Source: TMED8 sp038125725 | GTDB taxonomy: Bacteria; Pseudomonadota; Alphaproteobacteria; Rhodospirillales; Casp-alpha2 | Direction of reading: 5' to 3' | Assembly: GCA_038125725.1 (NCBI GenBank) | Contig: JAYPEK010000023.1 | Coordinates: 1-61,990, forward strand | DNA: 61,990 nucleotides | Shown here: in pieces, positions 17,740 to 26,567 of the stretch | Layout of the letters: every line of letters starts with the position of its first letter | Numbering within the stretch: the first letter of the stretch is position 1 | Notes under the pieces: generated by a model | What the model was told of the DNA's origin: nothing | Databases searched by the model: none | The model's input: the letters and a program-made list of their open reading frames with translations, nothing else | Made by a program: the position numbers and the translations under genes

Positions 17740-18600
17740 TTAGCCCATGGCGGGCAGGTTCTGCGTCATGTCCTCGACTACGGCGAAGGTCGGCCGGTTG
17801 TTCGACGCCAGGCATTTCCGCGCGAATTCCACGGAAACCTGCGGCGCGTAGCCTTGCATGTGGCCCATCAGACCGACCTTGATGCACAACAGGTAATGCC
17901 CATCGGCATCGTAGGTGGCCTGCAGGTTGGCGGCGATCGGCGCCAAAAGGCCATAGGACATCAAAATGCCGCTGAAGGTACCGACCAGCGCCGCGGCGAT
18001 CAATCCGCCCAACACTTCCGGCGGCTCGGTGATCGAGCTCATGGTCACGATCACGCCCAACACCGCCGCGACGATACCCAGCGCCGGCACCGCGTCGGCG
18101 AAGGTCTGGAAGGCGGCGGAGACCGCATGCTGTTCGTTGTGGTGGTTTTCCAGATCCTGGTCCATCACCGCCTCGATCTCGTGCGGGGTACCGGCGCCGA
18201 GCGTCAGTAGGCGCAGGTAATCGCAAAAGAACTCGACCGCGTGGTAGTCGTGCTGGAACTTGGGGAAATGGCCGAAAAGCTGACTTTCGTGGGGGTTTTC
18301 CACGTGACTTTCGAGCGCCAGGTCACCCTTCGACTTGGCCAGCTTGAAGGTCGCGTAGAGCACGCCCAGGAGCTCCACATAGGCGTCCTTGTTGTACTTG
18401 GGGCCCTTGACCAGGGTACCGAAAGCACCGCCGGCGGCTTTCAGCACCGGCAGCGGGTTGGCGACAACGAAGGCACCGAGACCGGCGCCGATAATGATCA
18501 CGAATTCAATCGGCTGCCAGAGAATCCCCAAATCCCCGTGCACGGAGTAGCCCCCGAACACGCAACCGAAAACAATGACCAAACCGATAATTGCGAACAT
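17740..18600 (-). CDS. motA: Flagellar motor stator protein MotA
   Basis: 286 residues, a normal MotA length. Predicted four membrane helices: two at the N-terminus (MFAIIGLVIVFGCVFGGY and EFVIIIGAGLGAFVVANPLP) and two near 170-220 (ALGIVAAVLGVIVTMSSI and LGGLIAAALVGTFSGILMSYG). The long cytoplasmic loop between them contacts FliG. First gene of a motA-motB pair. The 229 nt upstream (18601-18829) have no gene and should hold its promoter, but I see no convincing sigma-70 boxes. Confidence 0.95.
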   Translation of the reverse strand: MFAIIGLVIVFGCVFGGYSVHGDLGILWQPIEFVIIIGAGLGAFVVANPLPVLKAAGGAFGTLVKGPKYNKDAYVELLGVLYATFKLAKSKGDLALESHVENPHESQLFGHFPKFQHDYHAVEFFCDYLRLLTLGAGTPHEIEAVMDQDLENHHNEQHAVSAAFQTFADAVPALGIVAAVLGVIVTMSSITEPPEVLGGLIAAALVGTFSGILMSYGLLAPIAANLQATYDADGHYLLCIKVGLMGHMQGYAPQVSVEFARKCLASNNRPTFAVVEDMTQNLPAMG

Positions 18601-18829
18601 TCAAAAAAACGCATTTCTGTTACGCCTGCCAGCCCGTCGCGTCACCCCTCGCGCACGCAGAGCGCCACCGGACTCTGGCTTTTTTTTCAAAGGACTGCAA
18701 GGGTTAGTCCCCGTAATTGAGCCGGTTCCGGGGTTTAGCGCATTTTTGCTGTTTACGGAATCCCCGATATCCCCCACCATCACCGGCAAATCCTCCGAAT
18801 CGACACCCGTCAGGATCGCCTGAATCGCC

Positions 18830-19621
18830 ATGTCCGCGCCGGAATCCCTTGAAAATCCGCCTCATCGGCCGCGCGCGCCGGTGCTGACGGCACTTGCCAG
18901 CCAGGGCGCCGCCTTCGTCGTCTGTTTCGGCCTGGCCATGGTGCTGCGGCGCGGCGGCGGTCCGGCCATCGAGCTGCCGTTGATCCTGGCCGCGCAGGGG
19001 GTCGTCGCCGCCGTCATCGGCATGAAATGGGGCCTCCCGGGGTGGTGGATTCCACTGCATCTGGTGCTGCCCGCCGCCGCCGGCGCGGCGTTGATGCTGG
19101 AATTGCGGTCCTGGGTGTTCCTGGCCGCTTTCGTGGCGCTGGCGCTGGTGTTCTGGAATGCTACCGGCGAACGGGTGCCGCTGTATCTCTCCAACCGCCG
19201 CACCTGGGCCGCGCTTTCCCAGGTGGTCGGGCCGGATGCCCGGCAGTTCATCGACATCGGCTGCGGCATCGGCGGCACGCTGGTGCACATGGCGCGCGCA
19301 AGGCCGGAACTTGGCGTCACCGGCATCGAATCGGCGCCGCTGCCGTTCGCGGCTGCCTGGCTGCGCTGCACGCTTTCCGGCGCTCCCAATGTCTCCGTCC
19401 GCTACGGCGATTTCTGGAACCTGGATCTGGCGGATTTCGATGCCGTCTATGCTTTCCTGTCGCCGGCGCCGATGCCGGCGCTCTATGAAAAGGCAAGGGC
19501 GGAGATGAAACCGGGATCGCGGCTGATCAGCAATTCCTTCGCCGTGCCCGGCCATGAGCCGGACGAGACGGTCGAACTCGACGATCGCCGCCGCACGCGG
19601 TTGCTGATCTGGCGCCTGTAG
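18830..19621 (+). CDS. Class I SAM-dependent methyltransferase with N-terminal membrane segments
   Basis: 263 residues. The first 110 residues contain several hydrophobic segments (LASQGAAFVVCFGLAMVL, LPLILAAQGVVAAVIGM, LHLVLPAAAGAALML and FLAAFVALALVFW). The C-terminal half is a Rossmann methyltransferase with motif I FIDIGCGIGGTL, the acidic GIES motif II and YGDFWNLDLADFDAVYAFLSP. The substrate is unknown, and a membrane-associated small molecule or lipid is only a guess. It converges with the threonine dehydratase gene and has no clear operon partner. Confidence 0.85.
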   Translation: MSAPESLENPPHRPRAPVLTALASQGAAFVVCFGLAMVLRRGGGPAIELPLILAAQGVVAAVIGMKWGLPGWWIPLHLVLPAAAGAALMLELRSWVFLAAFVALALVFWNATGERVPLYLSNRRTWAALSQVVGPDARQFIDIGCGIGGTLVHMARARPELGVTGIESAPLPFAAAWLRCTLSGAPNVSVRYGDFWNLDLADFDAVYAFLSPAPMPALYEKARAEMKPGSRLISNSFAVPGHEPDETVELDDRRRTRLLIWRL

Positions 19622-19629
19622 CGCCCACC

Positions 19630-20790
19630 TCAGATATCGCCGGAAAGCACCTTGGCCTTGAAGCCGGCGGCGGTAAGCGCCGTCATGATCTCGCCGATAT
19701 GGTCGACGTCGCGGGTTTCGACGACGATCTCCAGATCGGCGGCTTTCAGGGCGACCTCGGCCAGCAGGCGCTTGTGCTCGACCTCGATGATGTTGCCGCG
19801 CGCATCGGCAATCACCTGCGCCACCTTGGCCAGTTGGCCGGGCACGTCGGCGGTGGCGACACGGATACGCGCCAACAGCCCGTCCCGCACCAGGCCGCGC
19901 AGGATCACCGTCGACATCAGCCGCGCGTCGATATTGCCGCCCGACAGCACTAGCCCGACCCGCCGGCCCCTGAAACGCTCCGGCTGGGCCAGCAGCGCCG
20001 CCAATGACGCCGCCCCGGCGCCCTCGGCAACGGTTTTCTCGACATTGAAATAAAGCCCGATGGCGCGCTCCAACTCGCTTTCCGAAACGCTGATGACCTC
20101 GGCGACGCGTTCGCGGATGATTTCCAGCGTCAGTTCGCCCGGCGCCTTTACCGCAATACCTTCCGCCACCGTGATGCCGCCGTAGCTGCCGGGGGTGCCG
20201 GCCAACGCATCGCGGGTCGAGGCATAGAGCGCCGCCTCGACACCGACGATCTCGACCTCGGGTTTCAGCGATGCGGCGGCAATGGCGATGCCGGAAATCA
20301 GACCGCCGCCGCCGATCGGCACGGCCAGGCATTCGATTTCCGGCGCGTCTTCCAGCATTTCCAGGCCGAGCGTGCCCTGTCCGGCAATGATCGCCGCATC
20401 GTCGAAGGGATGCACGAAGGTGAGCCCTTGTTCGGCGGCCAGCCGGTCGGCCTCCTTGCGGCCCTCGGCGATGGTTTCGCCGATCAGCACCACATTGGCG
20501 CCGAAGTGCTCGGTATGGCTGACCTTGGTGAAAGGCGTGGTTTCCGGCATGACGATGGTCGCCGGAATGCCGAGCCGCTGGGCGTGAAAGGCGACGCCCT
20601 GGGCGTGGTTACCGGCCGAGATGTTGATGACGCCGGCGCGCTTCTCGGCGTCGCTCAATTGCGACAACTTGTTGAGCGCGCCGCGTTCCTTGAACGAGGC
20701 CGTGAACTGCAGGTTTTCGAACTTGACCCAGACCTCGGCGCCGGTGATCGCCGACAGGGTCACCGAATGGCGCATGGGCGTGCGTTCCAC
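19630..20790 (-). CDS. ilvA: Threonine ammonia-lyase (threonine dehydratase) with ACT domain; 5' end frameshifted
   Basis: 386 residues from GTG 20790. PLP enzyme that deaminates threonine to 2-oxobutyrate. The PLP lysine is in FTASFKERGALNKL, the phosphate loop is GGGGLISG, and a C-terminal ACT domain (about 310-386, RVATADVPGQLAKVAQVI) marks the short TdcB-like form with a regulatory domain. The normal N-terminus is out of frame: ATG 20842 starts MTVSIDDIRVARA and the IDGHVERTPM segment follows in another frame after a GC-dinucleotide run at 20803-20813. Restoring two bases would give a 404-residue protein. Either the sequence lost a GC unit here or translation now starts at the GTG. Confidence 0.85.
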   Translation of the reverse strand: MERTPMRHSVTLSAITGAEVWVKFENLQFTASFKERGALNKLSQLSDAEKRAGVINISAGNHAQGVAFHAQRLGIPATIVMPETTPFTKVSHTEHFGANVVLIGETIAEGRKEADRLAAEQGLTFVHPFDDAAIIAGQGTLGLEMLEDAPEIECLAVPIGGGGLISGIAIAAASLKPEVEIVGVEAALYASTRDALAGTPGSYGGITVAEGIAVKAPGELTLEIIRERVAEVISVSESELERAIGLYFNVEKTVAEGAGAASLAALLAQPERFRGRRVGLVLSGGNIDARLMSTVILRGLVRDGLLARIRVATADVPGQLAKVAQVIADARGNIIEVEHKRLLAEVALKAADLEIVVETRDVDHIGEIMTALTAAGFKAKVLSGDI

Positions 20791-20882
20791 GTGGCCATCG
20801 ATGCGCGCGCGCGACGCGGATATCGTCGATCGAGACAGTCATGCCGCCCTGGATACGCCGCCTGCGCTTCCGGCGCAACCGT

Positions 20883-20911
20883 TTGACGGCGCTATCGCCT
20901 TTCCGCATGAT
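20883..20911 (+). promoter_or_regulatory. Possible promoter of the acyl-CoA dehydrogenase gene
   Basis: TTGACG (20883-20888), 17-nt spacer, CATGAT (20906-20911), upstream of the AAGGGGAAGGGGGA ribosome binding site. The -10 box matches the consensus poorly. Confidence 0.4.
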
Positions 20912-20944
20912 TTCCACGCAAGACCGAAGGGGAAGGGGGAATCC

Positions 20945-22111
20945 ATGTCGAACCGCCGCCATTGGCCGCAGGACGAGATCGACCCATTGCTGGACGCCGT
21001 GCGGCGCGTCGTCGATGAGAAGCTGATCCCGGCCGAAGACCACCTGGAGCGCGAGGACGAAATTCCGGAAGACGTGCTCGGCGTCATGCGCGATTTGGGC
21101 CTCTTCGCCTATGCCATCCCGGAAGAGCACGGCGGCCTTGGGCTTTCAAAATTCGCCGAAGTACAGGTGATCCAGGAATTCTGCCGCGCCGCGCCGGCCT
21201 ATCGCTCCTACGTCGGCACCACCAACGGCGTCGGCGGCCAGTGCTTGGTGCTGGCCGGTTCGGACGAACAGAAACGCCGTTACCTGCCGGCCGTCGCGTC
21301 CGGCGAAATGATCGTCTCGTTCTGCCTGACCGAACCGGATGCGGGCTCGGACGCGAAATCGCTCAAGACCCGCGCGGTGCGTGACGGTGACGATTACATC
21401 ATCAACGGTTCCAAACGATTCATTTCCAACTCGCCGGTGGCGGGGCTGTTCACGGTGATGGCGCGCACCGATCCAGATCTTGGCAAGGGCGCCGACGGCA
21501 TTTCCTGCTTCCTGGTGGAGGCCGGCACGCCGGGACTTGTGGTGCATCCGAAGCTGAAGAAAATGGGCCAGCGCGGCGCGCCGACGGCGGACGTCAGTTT
21601 CGACGACTGCCGGGTACCGGCGTCGCAACTGCTGGGCGGCATCGAAGGACATGGCTTTCGCACCGCCATGCGGGTGTTGGACGACGCGCGCATCCACATG
21701 GGCGCGGTCTGCGTCGGGCTGGCGCGCCGCTTCATCGAGGAAATGGTGCGCTACGCCAAGGACCGCCAGCAATTCGGACGGCCGATCGCCGATTTCCAAT
21801 TGATCCAGGCAATGATCGCCGACAGCGAGGCCGAGCACTTCGCCGCCAAGGCGATGGTCGAGAAGACCGCGCAAATGCTCGACGCCGGCGATCCCTGCAT
21901 CAAGGAGGCGGCGAGTTGCAAGTACTTCGCCTCGGAGGCGCTGTGGCGCATCGCCGACCGCGCACTGCAGGTGCACGGCGGTTACGGCTACGTGCAGGAA
22001 TATCCGGTCGAGCGGCTGTTCCGCGACGCGCGGCTGTTCCGTATCTTCGAGGGCACCAGCCAGGTGATGCAGTTGGTGATCGCCCGCGAAGTCCTGAAGC
22101 AGACCGGCTGA
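20945..22111 (+). CDS. Acyl-CoA dehydrogenase
   Basis: 388 residues from ATG 20945, after a strong GA-rich ribosome binding site. FAD enzyme that oxidises acyl-CoA to enoyl-CoA. Family motifs are CLTEPDAGSDAKSLKT, YIINGSKRFISNS, the helical domain with RMQFGRPI-like DRQQFGRPIADFQLIQ, and VHGGYGYVQEYPVERLFRDARLFRIFEGTSQVMQ, whose Glu is the usual catalytic base position. Chain-length or branched-chain specificity cannot be assigned. Stands between ilvA (divergent) and the nitroreductase gene (convergent, 3 nt away). Confidence 0.94.
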   Translation: MSNRRHWPQDEIDPLLDAVRRVVDEKLIPAEDHLEREDEIPEDVLGVMRDLGLFAYAIPEEHGGLGLSKFAEVQVIQEFCRAAPAYRSYVGTTNGVGGQCLVLAGSDEQKRRYLPAVASGEMIVSFCLTEPDAGSDAKSLKTRAVRDGDDYIINGSKRFISNSPVAGLFTVMARTDPDLGKGADGISCFLVEAGTPGLVVHPKLKKMGQRGAPTADVSFDDCRVPASQLLGGIEGHGFRTAMRVLDDARIHMGAVCVGLARRFIEEMVRYAKDRQQFGRPIADFQLIQAMIADSEAEHFAAKAMVEKTAQMLDAGDPCIKEAASCKYFASEALWRIADRALQVHGGYGYVQEYPVERLFRDARLFRIFEGTSQVMQLVIAREVLKQTG

Positions 22112-22114
22112 CGG

Positions 22115-22810
22115 TCAGTCAAGAAACGTCGCGTAGGTCTCGACCGGCTCGCGCTCAGGCGTAAAGGCGTTCTCGGGCGCATCCGGATCGGCGTAGCCCA
22201 GCGACATGCCGCAAACGATGATGCGCCGCATCGGCACGTCCAGTTGTTCGCGCACCGTCTTGTGGTAGTTGGCGAAGGCCGCCTGGGCACAGGTGTGCAG
22301 ACCGTGGCCGCGCGCCGCCACCATGATGCTTTGCAGGAACATGCCATAGTCGAGCCAGCTTCCCGGCTGCAGGAAGTTGTCGATGGTGAAGATCATGCCG
22401 ACAGGCGCATCAAAAAACGAATAGTTGCGGGCATGCTGCTCGGCCATGCGGTCCTTCTCGTGGCGCTCGATGCCGAGCGCACCGTAGAGCCCCCAGCCGC
22501 AGGCCCGCCGCCGTGCCAGGTAGGGTTCGGTAAATTCCAGCGGATAGTAGTTGTATTCGCGTGCATAGGGCGCGGGACCGGCCTCGACAGCCTTCAAGAG
22601 CGCATCGGTGAGCGCCTGCTTGCGCGCGCCCTTGAGCACGTATACGTGCCAGGGCTGGATGTTGGAGCCGCTGGGCGCACGGCCCGCCACGCGCAGCAAT
22701 TGACGGATCAGGTCGTCGGGAACCGGGGTCTCGAGATAACGCCGCACCGAGCGGCGGCTAGTGATCGCATCCTCGACGACTTGGGCGCGATCGGGGTTTT
22801 CGCTATTCAT
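22115..22810 (-). CDS. Nitroreductase-family FMN oxidoreductase
   Basis: 231 residues from ATG 22810; the frame stays open to 22873 but the chosen start gives the usual N-terminus before AITSRRSVRRYL. FMN-binding features are SRRSVR near residue 20, GRAPSGSNIQPWHVYVL, and the C-terminal IIVCGMSLGYADPDAPENAF. These NAD(P)H-dependent enzymes reduce nitroaromatics, quinones or flavins; the physiological substrate is unknown. It lies just downstream of the broken hydroxyproline dehydratase gene on the same strand. Confidence 0.9.
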   Translation of the reverse strand: MNSENPDRAQVVEDAITSRRSVRRYLETPVPDDLIRQLLRVAGRAPSGSNIQPWHVYVLKGARKQALTDALLKAVEAGPAPYAREYNYYPLEFTEPYLARRRACGWGLYGALGIERHEKDRMAEQHARNYSFFDAPVGMIFTIDNFLQPGSWLDYGMFLQSIMVAARGHGLHTCAQAAFANYHKTVREQLDVPMRRIIVCGMSLGYADPDAPENAFTPEREPVETYATFLD

Positions 22811-22829
22811 GGGTTGCCTTCGCGAGCAG

Positions 22830-23842
22830 TTAACGCAGCAAGAAACCCTTGCCGATCTCGTCCGTGGGCTCAAGGCGGAAACGGCTTTCAGCGGTGAAAT
22901 GCGCCTCGCCGCCGACCTCGACGGTTACCGCCTTGAAGTCGCCGCAAGCGGTTTCGCGGATCGCCTTGCCGGTGAACGTGGCACGGGTGACGCTTTCGAA
23001 ACTGCGCGTCTGGCCGGTGGCGATCAAGCCGCGCCGGTGCTGCACGGCAATGCGCGCGGTAAGGCCGGAACCGGTCGGGCTCCTGTCCACCTGCGCATCG
23101 GCGAAAACGCAGATATTGGCGCTGGGATTGTCGGAAAAGTCATCGCGTCCGTCGGTCAGGATGGTGCCGTAAAGGAAGGCGAGATCGGCGTCGTCGGGAT
23201 GATGCAACGGCACCTGGGCCTTGACCGCTTCGGTGACGGCGGTGGCGGCGTCGACCAGGTCGCGGGTGCGGGATGTGCGCACGTCGAGCCCGAACTGGTC
23301 GGCGGCCACAAGGGCATAGAAGGCGCCACCGTAGCCGATATCGGCGCTGACAGGCCCGTCATGACGGTCTTCTCCAGCGCGAACGCGAAAGCCGGGACGC
23401 TTTCGAAGCGGACCCGGCCGGGCTTGCCTTCCGTCACCGCCACGTGCGCCACCAAGGGCCCGCAGGGGCATTGGATGGTGACGGTGGTTTCCGGCTCTCG
23501 CGCCGCGACCAAGCCGGTCTCGATGGCATAACGGCCGAGCGCGATGACCGCATGGCCGCACATGGTGGAATAGCCTTCGTTGTGCATGAACAACACAGCC
23601 ATATCGGCGCCGGCAATGTCGGGCTCGACCGGGATGACGCCGTACATGTCGAAATGGCCGCGCGGCTCGAACATCAGGAACTTGCGCAGGTGATCCAGGT
23701 GCTCGCGCGTATAGCGGCGCTTCACCAGGATGGTGGCGCCGGGAATTTCGGGGTAACCGCCGGTAACGATTCTGACCGGCTCGCCGCCGGTGTGCATGTC
23801 GATGGTGGTGATGTCGATGGGTTCGGACTGGTTACCGGCCAT
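22830..23842 (-). pseudogene. Trans-3-hydroxy-L-proline dehydratase (proline racemase family), frameshifted
   Basis: The family is split across two frames. The first (from ATG 23842) encodes the N-terminal half with DMHTGGEPVRIV and the first catalytic site MCGHAVIALG. The second frame, ending at 22830, resumes at GPVSADIGYGGAFYALV and includes the second site DRSPTGSG. The crossover lies at about 23345-23385. Supplying one base would give about 337 residues, normal for the family. The Cys plus Thr pair at the two sites is that of trans-3-hydroxy-L-proline dehydratases, whereas epimerases and racemases have two Cys. Start is 3 nt after the cheR stop. If the frameshift is real the enzyme is lost, as the second catalytic site would not be translated. 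Confidence 0.85.
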
Positions 23843-23845
23843 GGC

Positions 23846-24658
23846 TCAGCCGGTCTTCTGGTAGAGCCCCTTGACCCCCTCGACGGCGGCGAAGCGCTGG
23901 GTCAGGCCGAGCACCGTCTCTGCGCCACCCAGGAACAGCTTGCCGTCGGCGGGCATCATGTCGGCGATCATGTCGAGCACCTGGCCCTTGGTCTCGCGGT
24001 CGAAATAGATCAGCACGTTGCGGCAAAAGACGATATCGAAAATGCCGAGACCGCGCTGGTTTTCCAACAGGTTGGCCTTCTGGAACTTGACCCGGTCGCG
24101 GTAGGGTTGCTAGAAGCGCCACTTGGCGCCGTCGGCCTCGAAATACTTGACCATCATCTGCACCGGCAGGCCGCGCTGCACCTCGAATTGGGTATAAAGC
24201 GCTTCCTGCGCCTTGTTCAGAATTTCCATCGAGAGATTGGTTCCGATGATCTCGTAGGTCCAGCCGGGAATTTTGGCCGCCATTTCCTCCAGCAGCATGA
24301 CCAGCGAGTAGGGCTCCTGACCGCTCGACGACGCCGCCGACCAGATACGGAATTTCCGCGTCGCCGCGCGGCTGGTGACGATTTCCGGCATGACTCGCTC
24401 GCGGAACAGGTCGAACGGCTTGGTGTCGCGGAAGAACAGCGTCTCGTTGGTGGTCAGGGCCTCGACCACCTCGATCAGTTCGTTGAAGTCGTTGTTGCGG
24501 CGGATGCTCTCGACGAATTCGTCCAGGGTCTCGATCTTCTTGCGCCGGGCCAGCGGAATCAGCCGGCTATCGAGCAGGTAGACCTTGTCCTCGTTCAGCA
24601 CCAGGCCGGAGCGCTCCTTGGCCAGCGATGCCATATATTGGAAATTATCCGGCTTCAT
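23846..24658 (-). pseudogene. cheR: Chemotaxis methyltransferase CheR, interrupted by an in-frame TAG
   Basis: CheR methylates glutamates of chemoreceptors with SAM. The N-terminal part has the helical CheR_N domain and TTNETLFFRDTKPFDLFRERV, then the SAM-binding IWSAASSSGQEPYSLVMLL. A TAG at 24112-24110 ends translation after residue 182 (KWRF, stop, QPYRDRVKF). The same frame then continues to 23846 with FDIVFCRNVLIYFDRETKGQ and a normal C-terminus, for a total of about 270 codons, the standard length. So a single substitution separates this from an intact gene. The start overlaps the stop of the upstream DUF2336 gene (ATGA), which supports a chemotaxis operon. Confidence 0.88.
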
Positions 24659-25818
24659 GCGCCGTCCCCGCCGCCGAAGTCTAGCACCTGGATATGGTCC
24701 GGCGGCAGGCCGTCGATCTTGGTGATCAGGTAGTCCAGGTCATAGGATTCGAACTCGACGCCCAGTTCGTCGTATTGGGTCAGGACCATTTCGATCATCC
24801 GGCGTTGGAAGCGTTCGCGGTCCTCGGCGCTGTTGGCGGCGCCGTCGTATTCCAACTCCGCCACCGCGCGCACGGCCGCGCGGGCGGCGACGTACTGCGC
24901 TTCCGGCAGGCCCGACGCACTGTAGATGCGGTGCAGGCCCAATTCGCCCGGGTCTTAGATCAAGGTGCGAGCGTTGACCAAGGGGACGTCGGAGAGAATG
25001 GAAAGCGCCGCCTCGAAAAAGCGCATGTCGCCGACACAAAGCGCGCGCAGGATGATCGACGGCGTCAGCCGGCCAGCCTGATGCAGTTGGCGCACCAACA
25101 CGCCGACCTCTTCGGCGGACGATTCCTGCGACAGCGCCACGGTGGCGCGCTCGCGGCTGTGCAGCACCAGGTAATCGGCCATGCCGCCCGGCATTTCGTG
25201 GCGCGCGGCCAATTCGTCGCGCAAATTCTCGGAAACCATGGTCAGCAGCCGCTCGGCGATGGCCACCGGCATCTTCTGGCGGCGCACCAGTGCTTCCTGC
25301 ACCTTTTCGCTGTCGCCCAGCGTCTCCACCACCTTATCGAAGCTTTCGCGTGAAATCTCGGCGCCGTCATTGGAAACCAACGCCGTCACCACGGTTTCGT
25401 TGCCGGTATCGACCAGCGCCGAGGACACGGTTTCCGAAACGCTGGGCCGGCTGGCGACGGCGACCTGCTTGGCCTCGTCGTTGTCGGCGATGATGTTCAA
25501 AAGATCATCGTCGGTGAGCACGTCAGAGAACTGGATGACAGGCAGCGACACCTCGGCCACGTCCTGGGCCAGCGATAACGCCACGTCGTGCGGCACCGCC
25601 GGATTGTCCTTGAGGCTATCCGACAGCGCCTGGCGGACGCGCTGCTCGGCGTCCTTGACCATGATACGGAAGATTTCCTCGGCGATCTGGCGCTCCGTCG
25701 CGCCGATCGAGGCATCGAAGCTCTCGGCCACGCGTTCAGCGGCCTCGGCGCGCGAGTCCGGAGATGGGTCCGCCAAAAGGCGTTCGACGTCTGCTTGAGT
25801 GAGGGGAGCTTTGGCCAT
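24655..25818 (-). pseudogene. DUF2336-family protein, interrupted by an in-frame TAA
   Basis: From ATG 25818 a helical-repeat protein runs 287 residues (DPSPDSRAEAAERVAESFD, then repeats such as VALSLAQDVAEVSLPVIQ) to TAA at 24957-24955. The same frame then continues for 99 codons (DPGELGLHRIYSASGLPEAQY and on) and ends at 24655 in an ATGA overlap with cheR. The continuous homologous reading, normal family length (about 390) and tight overlap show that the two pieces were one gene. DUF2336 proteins are an alphaproteobacterial family of unknown function, often near motility and signalling genes. Confidence 0.82.
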
Positions 25819-25934
25819 GGATCGACTTTGAGTCAGTTGTTCTTGTCGTGGCGGCATGCCGCCGGGTTCACCGACAACACCGATATCCTAGTGGAGCGGC
25901 CACCCCATGAGTAGCATTTTATGTGACTGGGCGC

Positions 25935-26567
25935 TCAGGCCCCTATGACCTGGACGCCATACTCGCGCCCGGCATCTTCCAGCCAGATCCAGGCATATTC
26001 GGCGAAACTGCGCCCGACATAGACGTGGAAGGCTTCGGCCTTGCCGCGCCCGGCAGTGAAGCCATGCAGCAACATGTCCGAGCGGCCGAGAATGGTCTGC
26101 GCGCAACTGCCGGGAACGAACACCTTCGGGTGCAGATCCAGCGGGCAGCCCTTGGCCAGCACGTCGCGGGCCCGGGCACCGCCAAGGCGGATCACGGCGC
26201 GCCCTTCGGAAACGTCGGTGACGGCGGCGAACTGCCCGGCAAGTGCTTTCCTGAGCTTCTCCGCCATGGCCTGTTCCGTCCCGGCCTCACCCGACACCAG
26301 CCATTCGTTCGGCCCGAGCCAGAGAATGTCGGGGCCAGCGGAACGCGAATTGACCGTGCCGGCCTTGGCCGGGGGCTCGACGCCGACGGCCTTCTGCACC
26401 GCCGCCGCGAACGCCGCGTCGGCGATATCCCCACGCAGATTGATGAGCGCACGGCCGGGAAGTTCCGCCAACTGCACGCCAGCATCCGTGAGGCCCGCAT
26501 CGGCGACGGCGCGCGCGCCCAGGTGCAGGTGGGAGAGGGCGGTCTGGCGCTGATAGGTCTCAGGCAT
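25935..26567 (-). CDS. soxG: Sarcosine oxidase gamma subunit
   Basis: 210 residues. Smallest folate-binding-domain-like subunit of heterotetrameric sarcosine oxidase. The family pattern includes LGPNEWLVSGE, VTDVSEGRAVIRLGGARARDVLAKGCPLDL and a C-terminal SFAEYAWIWLEDAGREYGVQV. The ATG overlaps the end of soxA by 8 nt, so it is translationally coupled. Last gene of the minus-strand soxBDAG operon; structural subunit whose precise role in the complex is not fully known. Confidence 0.93.
   Translation of the reverse strand: MPETYQRQTALSHLHLGARAVADAGLTDAGVQLAELPGRALINLRGDIADAAFAAAVQKAVGVEPPAKAGTVNSRSAGPDILWLGPNEWLVSGEAGTEQAMAEKLRKALAGQFAAVTDVSEGRAVIRLGGARARDVLAKGCPLDLHPKVFVPGSCAQTILGRSDMLLHGFTAGRGKAEAFHVYVGRSFAEYAWIWLEDAGREYGVQVIGA

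Noticed and set aside
18601..18829. Terminator or small gene between motA and the methyltransferase gene
   Set aside because: A T8 run follows only a four-base stem, and no open frame has a start with a ribosome binding site.
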